NCBI RefSeq assembly: GCF_013368755.1
Contig: NC_049565.1
Coordinates: 4,836,001 to 4,900,000, forward strand
Reading direction: 5' to 3'
Length of the DNA: 64,000 nucleotides
Source of the DNA: Talaromyces rugulosus
Lineage: Eukaryota > Ascomycota > Eurotiomycetes > Eurotiales > Trichocomaceae
This document shows, piece by piece, positions 11,498-24,319 of this stretch (its first letter is position 1; every line of letters starts with the position of its first letter). Below the pieces are notes generated by a model. That model saw nothing but the letters and a program-made list of their open reading frames with translations. It did no database searches and was not told where the DNA came from. Position numbers and translations under genes: made by a program.

Positions 11498-14400
11498 ATG
11501 CGGCGGAACCAGGCCCGTCTCACGCCCACCAAGGCTCCTTCCCCGTCGGCCGCATCACACCCCCAGAGCCAAAGTCAACCCCAAAGCCACAGCCAGAGTC
11601 ATAGTCGCAATCCGTCTCGCGCCGACCCATTGAGCAGCACTCCGGCCGTCGTCGACAACCTGGCCATCAGAGGTGCGCGCAAAGATCTTTCCCAGCATCA
11701 GCCGCCGTCGCCTCGCATCACCGACTCAGCCTCTGACCTGATGCATTATACCGACAGCGATGCGCGGACCCTTGACGACTTGCGCCGAAGAATGGAACAG
11801 ACATTGGTGAATCAGCAGGCCCAACATCTCCATGCGTCCGCAAACACGAATCCGGGGCACAACACGTCTTCAGAGAGCACCGTGATCCATGCCGACACAC
11901 TTTCGTTGGATCTTACCCGCTCTCCTCTCTATGCGGAGTCAAACAGTTCTGGTACTACGATTAAGGGTGCTGCTCAGAAAAATCCCGATTCTGGCCTCCC
12001 GACTACCCCGTCCTATCCTTTCCCGCTGATGCCTACATCCAATCCCGCCAGATCGAAATCATCTAAACTGTCTACCGAGTCAAGGCCTCGGCCATCCAAG
12101 GCACCCGGCACCATCAGCATGGGTCCGCCGAGGGCAATGGCTCCGTCAAATCCTGCTTCGGTCCACCCACTGGGGGGCCAACCCGCCCCGGGTCACTTTG
12201 AATACCCCAGTCCGAACCTCTACGACGTCGTCTTAGCATTGAATTCAGCTCCCGGGCTAGATTCGTGGTGGGCCAATGTGGCCGATATCCTGCAGTCCCA
12301 TTTTGGCGTGGAGCGAGCTTCTCTTGCCGTCCCTGGTGACCCAACCGATTTGGAAAATGTTCCCTGGGGACAGAAAGCCACTTTCAACCCATATGGAACT
12401 CGTGATGATGGGGATCCAATACCTTCAGAACCCGAGGTCGCCTCTACCGCAGCCATCAGCAGGGAAGATTCTGCGCAAAAGAAAGAAGAGGTAGAAGATC
12501 AATCGACAACTAGCACTTCAAAGCTCTCTTCGTCTAGAAGGCCGTCATTGCTGGCTCGCCACTCATTCGCTGGCTTTACCAAGGATAAAAAGGCCTATGC
12601 CTTGCGTACTGCTGAGAAATTGTCACGGGAAAAAATCTCTGCCGAATTTCCGCGTAAGGTGTCTGATTTCAAGTCCACCGAATCAGGGAGTCCAGCTCCC
12701 AGAGTATCCGCAGAGGATAGTGCCAAAGCAGCACCCCCTGAGGCAGGACTTCAGGATTCCTCTCCCAGCCGAGTTTTCACTGCTCCCAGAGATCTCGAGA
12801 CAGAAAATGACTCGCTAATAAAATGCACCGGCATTCTGAAGCTTTTCGGCCGCAGCAAGCCTGTAGTATTGACGCGGGAGTATGCCTACGAACCCACAGC
12901 AGCTCTCCCGTCGGATGCTACAGCTAGGATCCCCTCTCCCAACGACATAGTACAAGTGACACCGGCTGGTGATCCTCCAAAGGCTCAAACTGAGGCCGCA
13001 CTGCCAAAAGGCGATACAAAAGTAGCAGCTCCACCGAGCCGCCATGGCAGGTCAAGGTCGTCTACTGTACATGCCCCTACTCCTCCAAGCAAAAAGGAGC
13101 TACTCCACCATCCTACTATTCCGCTACATGAGGATTATGAGGATTACGAGCAAAATCCTCCCTCGCCATGGTCACAATCACCTGCCCCTTCACCGGCACC
13201 CCGAACTCATCCCGACCAAAATCCTTTCTTCACAAACCACGCTGTTGACGAAGAAGCATTTGCCAAGAATCCCCCACCCCACGACTATTCGCAAGCTAAA
13301 TTCGTCAACGCCATTGGTTTAGACCGGTCAAAGACAATCGTTCATGTCCCACTATTACACGCCACGACAACAAGAGACTTCAGCGAAGAAACCCTCAGGT
13401 TTCCTATGGCCGTTATCTCTTTCGTGTCCCCTGTTATCCCGTATCCTGCCAACCTGAGAACTTCGCTTCTGTATTTGATACCACACCTAACGACCTCTTA
13501 TTCGTTAGCTCACCAGTACACCCAACTTGAAAGGCAGCTTGCACCCGGCTCTTACAAACCTCGTTTCGGTCACATTCTCGGCCTGGGCGGGACGTTTTCT
13601 GACGCCAGCAGCGAATTGGAACTTGTTGCCGGTCTCAGCGGTCAGGCTATGACAGATGGTGAATCTGCTCTTTCGGCACGTGGGAGTCTCTGCAGCCCAA
13701 GCGAGACGTCTAATTATTCCAAAGGCAGTCCATCTATGTCAATTGTCGGTACCCCAGGCATCGAAATTGCTAGTATGGGCACTGCCAGCGAGCCAAGTGC
13801 CACACCGGGTCTTCGATACAGCTCTGACCATGCTGAGAGCTACTTTTCTCTCCAAGCGCGCGGCTCCACTGCCCCGAAAAGTCGTGGTTCAAAGGCAAAA
13901 ATTGGTGTTTCCCCATCAGTCCCGACTTCCCCGGGCGTCTCTAGGCCAATCCGTGAGGTAGAATCCGTAGTCAAGGACTCTGAAGCTACCGAACAACACG
14001 ACAACGTTCGCACAAATTCGACATCAACTCCAGCACGAAACCCGTCCCGAAACCCTTCTACAACATCCGTTATTGCGCAACTTCACCGTGATGGCCACTC
14101 TGTCTCCGAACATATCTTTCAACTGATGCTCAATTCGGTTCCACTACACTTGTTCCTAGCCAAGTCACAGACTGGGGAGGTCATTTGGACCAATTCCAAG
14201 TTCGATGCCTATCGACGAAGTCAACCTCAAGATCTGTCTGTTCGAGATCCGTGGCAAAACGTCCATCCCAGCGAGCTCGAGTCTATCTCTACCAAATGGG
14301 CCAAGGCTCTCCAAACGGGCGCTCAATTCACCGAGCGGGTTCGGGTCAAGCGTTTCAGCGACGATTCAGCGTATCGATGGTTTATCTTTAGGGCCAATCC

Positions 14401-17208
14401 CCTGCTATCACAAACTGGTCAAGTTGTATCATGGATAGGTTCCTTCCTGGACATTCACGAACAGCATGTCTCCGAGTTGACGGCAGCTCAAGAGCGAGAG
14501 ACCATTGCCACTAACGCGAAATATCGTGCACTAGCCAACTCCATCCCTCAGGTTGTTTTTGAGGCCACAGAACGCCGTGCCCTGATATCGGCAAACGAAC
14601 AATGGCAGATATACACCGGTCAGTCGATTGAGGAAGCAATGAACTTTGGTTTCATTGCCCATGTTCATCGGGATGATCTGGAAAAGTGTGGCGTCTTATC
14701 GTCGGAAGTAAATGACATGAAATCTACGCGAGCTGAAGATAGCGATGCAGTACTGTCCCCAGAATTCGGCGGTGTAGCCGCGCCAAGAGTGTTTTCCGGC
14801 GGTGTCACGCCTGCACTTAACGAGCTCGTGAATCAAGGTATCGTTGCTGCCCAGAAGGATGAGAATGGTCGAATCTTTTACACCACCGAACTTCGTCTTC
14901 GCTCAAAAGGTGGAGATTATCGTTGGCATCTTGTGCGATTGATCAAAGTCGAAACACCCAATATCAGCGGCGACGAAGCGTCATGGTATGGCACATGTAC
15001 TGACATCAACGACCGGAAAAACCTCGAGCGTGAACTCAACAGGGCGATGCTGAAGTTAAACAAAGAAATGGAATCGAAATCGAAATTTTTCAGCAACATG
15101 TCGCACGAAATTCGAACTCCTCTAAACGGCATCCTCGGTACAATTCCGTTTATTCTAGACACACATCTGGACAATGAACAACGTCGCATGCTTGATACCA
15201 TCCAAAACAGCTCCACCAACCTTCGGGAGTTGGTCGATAATATCCTTGATGTGTCTCGTGTCGAGGCTGGCAAGATGAACTTGGTTAATTCATGGTTTCA
15301 TGTGCGCTCGGTCGTCGAAGATGTTATTGACACGATTTCTTCCCGGGCCATCGACAAAGGTCTCGAAATCAATTACCTCATGGACATTGATGTCCCTTCA
15401 ATGGTCATTGGTGATAAATTCCGCATCAGACAAGTCTTGATCAACCTCATGGGCAATGCAGTCAAATTTACCAGTCAGGGTGAAATCTACACGAGATGCT
15501 CAATGCGTCATGAACCTTCAATACCCTTGAAGAAAACCGAGCTACTCCTCAACTTTGAAGTTGTTGACACGGGCAAAGGATTTAGCACTACCGATGCCGA
15601 ACGACTGATGCAAAGATTTAGCCAACTTGGAGGAACCGGCTCACAGCAACAGGCAGGCAGTGGACTTGGGCTGTTTCTGTCAAAGCAATTGGTTGAGATG
15701 CATGGCGGGAAATTGACACCGAGTAGCCGGGAAGGACAGGGTGCCAGGTTTTCGTTCTATGTAAAGGTTGACGCGCCGCCGTACGTGCAAGAAGATCCAG
15801 GGTTGACACGGCAGCCATCGGATTTGTCGGAAACTTTCACGGTCTCTACGAAAGAAAGTCATTCTGATTCTAAAATCCTCACCCTTCAAGACCTGTCCCC
15901 AATCCATGACCCCTCTTCTCCCGCGGAAATATCTAGCAGCTCGGTTCCTTCTCTACGATCCGTGTCGAATTATCGATCTAGCTCATCTGTCTCGTCTGTG
16001 GCCCATACTCCTGACTTTATGGCTTCTGAAGCATCTTCAAAACCCGGGCCTTCCCCCTTGAGTGCCGACCAGCCAATACCAACTATATCTAGAAGTGAGA
16101 CAACTGTACCACCGAGTCCAGTCGCGGAGAAGAGGCTTGGTTCCACATACTCACCGCCTCTCATATACTCGGTTCTTGTTCTTTGCCCTCTGGACCATGC
16201 TCGTGAGGCTGTGAAGCAGCATATTGAACAGGTCATCCCTCTCGAGGTTCCTGCTACTAGCACGGCATTGTCTGACATAGATGACTGGAAAGACCTCAGT
16301 GGCACGAGTGACTCTCTGAACTTTTCGCATATTGTCCTTGATTTTTCCGGTGCCGATGAGACCTTGGAAGTGTTACAATATATCCAAGGCCTCAGTGCAA
16401 GATTCAAACCGTCAGTGGTCATTATTTGTGATCTCTATCAAAAGCGTCAAATCCACGACAGTATGAACGAACTAGTTGCGGCCGGCTTCGCAGTGAACAC
16501 TGTACCCAAGCCAGTCAAACCTTCTGCATTCTCCAGCATCTTTGATCCTGATAATAGACGTGATCTAAGCAAGGATCGCAACCAGGATAAGGCACGGGAG
16601 GTTAACAACAACTTTAAGACCATTGTAAAAATGGTCAAAGAAGTCATTGGGAATAAAGGATATCGCATATTACTGGTGGAAGATGACGAGACAAACCGAA
16701 CGGTAAGTTACTGAAACCCACGCTATTTTAGTAAGTGACTAAAATGTTTGCAGGTTATGTTGAAATACCTAGACAAGGTCAAGGTGGTTTCTGAGACAGC
16801 TAGCAATGGACAAGAGTGTGTTGATATGGTTTTCTCCCACGAGCCAGGTTACTATTCTTTGATTATTGTGAGTTTACAATGTTCCTTTTCTCAATCTTTT
16901 CTCTCTTGGATTACTAATGTTTTCCAAAGTGTGACATTCAAATGCCTATCAAAAACGGATACGAAACCTGTCGAGAGATTCGGGCATGGGAAGCGAAGAA
17001 TCACTTCCCGCATATTCCGATTATGGCCTTGTCAGCCAACGCAATGACTGATCAGATCGATAATGCAACCCGTGCGGGTTTCAATGACTATGTCACGAAG
17101 CCGATTAAACATAACGAGCTGGGGAAGATGATGATGACGTTGCTCGACCCAAACAAGCCTCAAGCACTGCTTCGAGAACGCAAAGACTGGCGACAACCGA
17201 AAGAATGA
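11498..17208 (+). CDS. PAS-containing hybrid histidine kinase with C-terminal receiver (Mak1/Phk3-like)
   Basis: Three exons: 11498-16702, 16754-16867, 16930-17208; 1865 aa. A low-complexity Ser/Pro/Gln-rich N-terminus (about 1-235) leads to a GAF-like start (about 242-285, LVLALNSAPGLDSWW-type). A long disordered insert follows, then a second conserved block (about 605-695) that probably completes the GAF fold. PAS1 spans about 872-990 and PAS2 about 1009-1175. HisKA carries His1203 (SNMSHEIRTPLNG), and HATPase has an N-box (INLMGNAVKF) and SGLGL. The receiver (about 1722-1850) has Asp1775 (CDIQMPIKNGYE) and its coding sequence is interrupted by both introns. It would autophosphorylate on His and relay via its own Asp to an HPt protein, as in the S. 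pombe Mak pathway. It is divergently arranged with the other hybrid kinase. The PAS/kinase/receiver call is certain; the exact fungal class and stimulus are not. Confidence 0.94.
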
Positions 17209-20200
17209 GCTTTTGTTTCATCGATATACTGCATAAGCGAATGGTGTTTGTTTTTCTTCTTTTCTGCTTGCTTTGTTGGAACTTTTTATTCTTGTAATAA
17301 CTTTTCATACCCCTGATTATATCTATGGACACGGTTTTATTTTCTCCTTCGTTTTTCTTTTTTTTTCTTTTTTTTTTTTCAATATCCATTCATGTTCTAA
17401 TGTTTTCTGGTCAAATCTAACATTACCCATACCCCAGTGTTAGTCGATATTGGTTGGGTCATGAAAACGATCTGGGATTGTTTTGTGTTTTTTCTTCCGG
17501 GAAGAGGGCATATTGTTTTTGTAGCATTTCACTGCATGGATGAGGATGATACTTGCACAGTTCAATTATTCATTGCTTAGGGAAGGGAACAGCATCGTGA
17601 AGCTTGAGCCTTTCTTTTTTTTTATTGTTGTTTTGAATTATTGAGGAGTGCATGCATTCGTCAACAACTGTGTACGATTTAGGATGAAGAGACTGCATAG
17701 GTATTATCTACTAGCGCATTCTGGAGTTTGTGGTGATGCGGTTTATCAATCTGTTTTACAAGACCTTGGTTATTACATCATTTCAAGGACCATCCATCCC
17801 TTGATATATAAGTTTCCACCTCTGATAGCGTATCGAATTGGTGACAGCGTTGGATCATTATACTGTCACATGAACTTTGCCAAAAGTTCCCAAGGGTGGA
17901 TGAATACGTGTCAGTCAAGCCATGCAACGATGATCCCAACGCCAGTTGCAGCTAACGTTCCATCCATTTCCTACTACGTTTGAATGAAAGAAACAAACCA
18001 TTTTATAGGTATAGTAATAGATAATGATAATAATAAGTTTTTTTTGGGGTCATACACTGCAAATATCCTTTACATTCCTTTTTCTCTCTCTTTTTTTTTT
18101 TTGGTGTGTTGCACTAGTTGACATTATTGATTGATTGGGCCATTCGCAACTAACATAACTAGCTAGGAAGGGCTTGGCAGTGCATCCAGTCTAGTCCTGA
18201 TTGATGCCCTTGTGTTCTGGCGGTGTAGAATAAGGAGAGGGGTATACAAAAGTATAAAAGACGATAAAAAAAACTTTTGTGGATGTTTTGCTATTTTCTT
18301 CAAAAATAAAAAGTATGGGGTGTCCAAACACAAAGGGAAACGAGATATATGCCATACTACTTACTCGTGTAATCGATTATCACTAAACAGTCCCAGATGT
18401 ATAGACTGCGTTGGCAAATCGATAATATCATCTTATTAAGAGGGGTACACTACCTAGGACAGACTGAGACTAATCGGGTAAGCTGATCCCTAAGTGGGGG
18501 GGCAAAAAAAAAAAAAAAAAGAGAGAGGCGATTGATTATCATGCTTGGGCCACGATACCTTTTTTTTCCCTGTCTCTTCCTTCCTTGTCAGGCTATCATC
18601 TCACTAATAATTAAAGGAGAAAAATAGCCCGGAAAAATAACCCAGGTGATTGGGTCGCAAGTCCAATACGACCTTGCCATGCAGAGTATGCATCAACGGC
18701 GTGGTTGTCTGCTGGCTATGCGTTGGTAGTTTGTTGTTCGTTATTTGGCCGTAATAATAGCAGGGGCTATTAATAAAGACAGGGGCCTCCCTTTTGCTCG
18801 TATAAATAATAATAATGGGTTGTTTTTTCTTCGTCTTGTAAAGGAAATATCCATGCTCCCTGTTTCGACTTGTCTCGCCAGTAAATTCCGTGCCACGTTC
18901 AGATCAAATGTTTTCGTCGGACATTATGCCATGTATGTATGCCGAAAACCATCAACATCATCGCACAGACGTGCATATGATCAGAAGAGCCCGCGGGAAT
19001 GGGTCGTAAACCTATTGGGCAAACTTCCTGCTTCTAAGTAGCGAGGACGAACAATCCCGGAATGGCTTTAAAAAAAGCCTGCGCAACCCCTTCCCGGAAG
19101 GACAAAAAAGATTAGCTGATAGGCTGGTCGAATCAAAAAGCGTAGCGCAAAAGAAGATTTGCTGCACGACGCGCTGTTTATATTTTTTTTTCGCCTTCTG
19201 AGGAAGATGAGTTGTCGAGGGGGACGAACAAGCGGGTCGGATCAGCCCCAAATCCGTCGTCATTCCGGATTGCATCTGGAGGGACGCAGTCATGGTGTAG
19301 GTAGGAAGCTGGTAATTAGTCACGGACACTTGATAGGCAGCAAGACTGCAGAAGCAGTTTCTGCCTTGCATTCCGTAAAATCCATGCCTGTCAGACACAA
19401 ACATAGGGGCATTTGGGTAGAGATCCAAAACGCCAAACACCAGAATAAATGACTCGAAACCATCACTTGTAGACTGAATGATCGGGGTGGTCTCTTTGCC
19501 CCCGTCATTTGAGGCTCCATCTGCTCCAGATAGATCCAATAGAGCGATTTAGACTTTCAAGAGACTGTTGCAGACGGTTCCCGCGATGCCAGGATTGTAC
19601 TATCACCAAGAGCCTAGTTTCGCTAGTCACAGCCATAGCACAACTCTGACATAGGACCCAAGAATATGTGAATCAGGCCGCAAAACCAGTGACTGGGCGC
19701 TCGCTGTCGCGATATGCGTCAGCCCCTTGTCCTCCGGCCAATGCCAGACGAGCCCGCATCAGGCCCTTCGGGCATTATGCAACACGCTGCAAAACATGTC
19801 TTCTTCATAGAATCTCGTGCATGATCGGCCAATGATGCAGATGACAAGTGGCAATGCGGCCAGGCATCCAATCCCAGAGGCTCAGGCTGCGCTGTCTCTG
19901 TCGCGTCTAAGGCGTTTGGGACGCCTCCCAATGTCGCCAGCCTTTTGCGGCGGTTACCGGTCCCGGAAGACAGCAGAAAAGAACCGCTTAGGTTCGGAGG
20001 GCTGACGTAGTATGCTCCCTCGCTTGGGCCGGTTGAGTGACTGCATGTCTATTGTTTGAGCATTTCGCGTCGAGTTGGGCGAGAGATATTTGTGCCTTTG
20101 TGCCTTAGTTCATGGCTGCTGGTCTCTTGGGGCCGCCGAAAGCACCGACCACCGCCGTGCGAGTCCTCCGGGACTCCGGGTACTTGACTTGCGGCCTGTT

Positions 20201-21494
20201 GCCCATCTTTTCTGGCCGTAGTTCGCATCCAATTCGCCTGCAATTTTCGTTTCGGTGCTACTGTCCGTCGGCACCTCTTATCGAGACAGGGATAGCAGCC
20301 AGTTCCCTCCCTCCGTCACGCACAATGGCAGGACGTCGCCGCAACAGTACCCCCAGGCCAGACACACACTAGGTACTTTGACCTCGGCTTCTAGGCGTCT
20401 CACCGAAGTAGCGCATTCGCGTCTCCTTTTTTTTTTGGTTTGATATTGCCATCACACATCGAGGAGCCAGCCCAAAAAGGACAGATGCCGGAGGAGATTG
20501 ACTTACCTGTAGGAGCGGGCCAGATGAAACATAGTCCAAGCATGATGCATCTCTTAGGAGGGTTCTGATCTATACCAGTTGGGCCCCTTGGACGGAGCGT
20601 AGTCATCGACGACCCGGTCGAGAGCTTTTCGAGAGTCAGACACTCGGCCTGTAGCCCGTGCGATCCCTTCTCTTTATACTACTCCGTCACCTCGCCGCCA
20701 CTACCCTCATCCTCCTCTGCCGCCTTCTCGCCCAACCGGTACTATATACACTTTGGGTAGCATCTCCATGGGTCCATCCTCGAGCCAGAGAGGTCTAGTA
20801 ACACAATTCGAAGCCCAATTGGACAGATCCCATCCGGGCGGACAGTGAGAGGCGTCCGGCGGAGTCGACTAGTACCAACTTTTCAACCCTCCTCCTCCCC
20901 CTTCTCACAACCAATCTCAATGATCTCAATGACCCGCCCGGCGGAAAGCGGACTGAGTGGGGGTCCATGGCAAAAAAGAGACGCATCTGGCTGGGCCTAC
21001 TCCCTCGATCCCTCCCGACTCGAGCGGGGTCAAGAGGGCGAGAGAGGAATGGAATTGGCCGACTCGACTTGCCGTCCGGAACTTGGTCAGGAATATCCGG
21101 AATGGACGAGGGGGGTCTGTCGATGCACCGGAAGCACCCCCTTTGTGAGTGATCAGCCCCGGACCCCCTCCTCTCGAAGAGCAGTCGAGTCCTGATGGCG
21201 TCTTCCTGTCTGACGGAGGGACCCCCCCGGTGATGGGTATAAAAGGGACCTTCTTTTCCTCGTTCTGTCCGGGTCCTCCATCTTCCTTTCTTATCACTTC
21301 CATCTTCCGGACAACTCCTCTTAGTAGCATCTTGCTAGCATATCTCTTGTGCTTCTACCTTTGCCCCTTAGCCATACTTCAATTGACCTTGTCTTGTCTT
21401 GACACCTTGGTCACCTTCTTGCAGACAGTCAACGATTTTTATTGTCCCCTTTATTCTCTGCTCCTCGACACCGAAGTAGCAGCAAACAGACACA
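17209..21494. other. Large gene-free spacer
   Basis: A 4.3 kb spacer. 17209-18640 is AT-rich with several long T runs (about 17350-17380, 18090-18102) and an A run near 18507-18521, as expected of 3' UTR and downstream sequence. About 19000-21480 is more GC-rich and has scattered open frames of 60-175 codons in several frames, none with a recognisable domain. It probably contains the long upstream region of the gene at 21495. A non-coding transcript cannot be excluded. Confidence 0.5.
21238..21245 (+). promoter_or_regulatory. TATA box (TATAAAAG)
   Basis: A consensus TATAAAAG 250 bp upstream of the ATG of the KxDL gene, followed by a pyrimidine-rich stretch as expected around a transcription start. 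Initiation 30-60 bp downstream would give a leader of roughly 200 nt. Confidence 0.5.
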
Positions 21495-22445
21495 ATGGCC
21501 GCCCATCACTCCTACTATCACCCAACAATGGCCATGAACATGCCATCAAAGGCTCCAGCACCAGCTGGTCTTTACCCAGTCGGCCGTGTTGCCGTGGCGC
21601 CATCTGACTTCTCCGACACCAGCTCAACCGCTGGAAGTCGTACCACGGGGTACAGTGTTCCCTCAAGCGGTTATGCCGGCAGCATTGGCGATTACGAATC
21701 CAGTTCGATGTCTGGAGTCGATGTCGTTGACATGCTGAATGACCGAGTGCACGACGCTTTCGACCCGACACCGCTGGATCGCGGATTGGTGACACAGGCG
21801 CAGACGTAAGTTTTGCACACCACAAGATTGCTAAATTCGCACGATGACCGTCCGCCATTGCGCGCAAGTTTCTCTTTCGCCTAGAATAGAGAGACTGCCG
21901 CGGTTGCGATTGCGGTGGTTGTCGTTGGATTAAGCTTTTCGCAGTGTGTCTGGCGACTGACGTTGAATTAAACAGTTCCGGCCATCTGAACGCAAAACAG
22001 CAAGAGCTGCTCGAACTGCAAGCGCTCGCTCAGCGACGCCTGAAGGGAGTTCGCTCCAATTTCAACGAAGGGCTGAAAACGGCGCGAGAGACGAAGAGAG
22101 ATCTCGAGTGGACGTCGAAACGCGTGAGGTGAGCATTTCCCCATCGCCCGCATATGGCAGGCACTGGCTCCACAGCGCTCCTCCCTTGTATGGATTCCGC
22201 TCCGCTCCGCTGGCGGGCGGAGCTGGATTCCCGCTGCATTTGCGCTTGGCGCAGTGCCCCTGCATGCCACAAACGGTGCCCCAGTTGATTGGGCGAAAAT
22301 TCTACGACCGACTGGGTCAAAATTCAAAGATCGGCTAGTAGCTGACGTGCATCTCCCTAGTGCCCTCAAGTCTAAGGCTGAGAAAGCGCATCCCGACGAG
22401 TATCGCCGTGCCACGAAGAAGTACGCCTATAGCGACGAGTACTAG
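21495..22445 (+). CDS. KXD1: KxDL-domain protein (BLOC-1-related, KXD1-like)
   Basis: Three exons: 21495-21805, 21976-22128, 22361-22445; 182 aa. The introns (170 and 232 nt) are long for this window. The N-terminal about 100 residues are Ser/Ala/Tyr-rich and probably disordered. The second half is a continuous helix rich in Glu/Lys/Arg (ELLELQALAQRRLKGVRSNF) containing the KxDL signature KRDL (ARETKRDLEWTSKRV). KxDL proteins are small coiled-coil subunits of the BLOC-1-type complex involved in endosomal/vacuolar trafficking. The last exon encodes 28 residues ending ATKKYAYSDEY. The start is the first ATG after a TATA box and pyrimidine-rich leader. The domain call is good; assignment to a specific complex is by family only. 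Confidence 0.8.
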
Positions 22446-24319
22446 TCGAGCCTCGAGCTCCCCACGCCAGGGGACACCCCACGGCTATATTTGACACGAT
22501 CTACTGAAACGACGCTAATGAAATTCGACTACATCAGGCTGGTTAAAATTATGGACTTTTGCTGTTTTTGGGATAGGCTTGTATGACTGATTTTTCCCTC
22601 AATTTCCTTTCTTGTGTGTATTTTCCCCGATTTATCACCGGGGAGGGTTTAGGGCTGGTATTTTATTTCGCTTGGGCGGGTTTATGTCTTCGTTAGGTGT
22701 TATTTTTCATGTTTTCAGATACCATAATCTATCACTTTTTCCACTTTCTCTGGCTTTTGGCCACGACCGCAGATGCTGAAGAATGGGCTGTCACTGGGGT
22801 CTTCTGGTGCGTCGTCCAAACGAGGACGGCAATGAGTAGCTTCATATTTCCAAAGAACAGTCGTTACAGCTCTGTAATACTGTATTTCCTTGTAAAACAC
22901 CCCTCCCCCTTCCTTCCCCTTTCGTATTTAGGTATTCTTTCCGTGAATTACGTGACGTGACGTTTCGGTAGATGAAAACTTCTCGCTGAAGCTCTCAGTC
23001 TACTCGTTTGGGCGGGCTTAGTCTAGATGTAGTATAGGAGGATTAGGAAATTAGGGCTAAATTACCCTTTCCCCTCCTCTCCCCCCTGTCGAACGTCAGT
23101 GCCCACAGCCAAAACTATACTCTAAGTAGCCCAACCCCTCCCGGAGACTGGTTGTTTGCTTGCTTGCCGCAGTCTCCTGCTTGTTTAAAAGTTCATCACA
23201 TTCTCGTCACATCGCATTGACCTTGACAACCTAGTTATTTTAGACAGTTAATTAATTACGCGCCGGGGGCGTTCGTCTTTTTTTAAACGTTATTTATCTA
23301 ATTTCCCTTTTGTTTCCTTCTCCTTCTTTCGATGCAGGGTTTGTATCTCTTCTAGTAGAACTAGGAAACATGGACATGATTAAATTACCTGTACGCCAAA
23401 AATATTAGGTAGGTACTGATTTACATGTTCATAAAGTCTCATAAAGCTAAGCACGGGGCATTTGTGCTTTTTATTTCCTAATAAGGCAATTAATTTGTTA
23501 CGGGTCCAACTTCGTACCGATTGTGTCAACTAGATGCAATATAGACTTTTAACGTTTATTTTTAAGAGTATTTTCTTATATACGTAAAACTAAATTAGTG
23601 AAGCATATATCATACAAGTAGAGTTTATCCAAAATGTTATTTTTGTTAATAACGAGCCGGATAATATCCAAATTTCTTTGTGTAGACGGATAGACATTGG
23701 CTTAAAGAATCAACTTTCAACTACTATATATGAATTGAATGAAGTCATTTTTATGCCCTTTCAAAATCTTCAGATGTTATTAATACATGCAACAAGTGAA
23801 ACAGGTATTCAAAAAACAAAGTAGATACAAATTGTCCTACTTGATTTGAATGTGAGGAATAGGACCAATTGATAGTCAATGCAGAAAATATAAATGCAAA
23901 AACACCACCTTTATTTCGGTATTTAGACTATGACATTTAATCGAATCTAGCGACAGCCAATTATTTTCACTCATGCAAGCTCAAAAAGAGTAGTATTCTG
24001 GCGAAATGCATGTATTAAAGAAAGACGTGAGAAATCGATCCGCGAGGGACGTGATGAATGGGATAATGGGGTTTTTTCTGTTAGATATTTTACTGTCTGA
24101 ACAAAATCCATGTCATTTCTTCATTCTCCAAAGAATTGAAAAAAAAGTAAGCCATCTTTATTCTTAACATCAAAAAAGAGAGTATCGGCACTAGCCACAG
24201 CGCCCTGCCAGGTAGACCCACTCACCGCCGGCAGTCGCTGTGGCGTCACCTTCCTCACACCTCACCTAATCATTCATCATTCCTACACTGAGCGCCTGTC
24301 GGTCTGTTCTTATCTCAAG
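22446..24319. other. Gene-free spacer with AT-rich island
   Basis: 22446-23330 looks like 3' UTR and downstream sequence. About 23330-24180 is strongly AT-rich with no open frame of note and no recognisable transposon remnant. The last about 140 bp become GC-richer and form the promoter of the gene at 24320. Confidence 0.5.

Noticed and set aside
19012..19539. 175-codon minus-strand open frame
   Set aside because: No recognisable motif, mixed low-complexity composition, no introns or context; likely chance.
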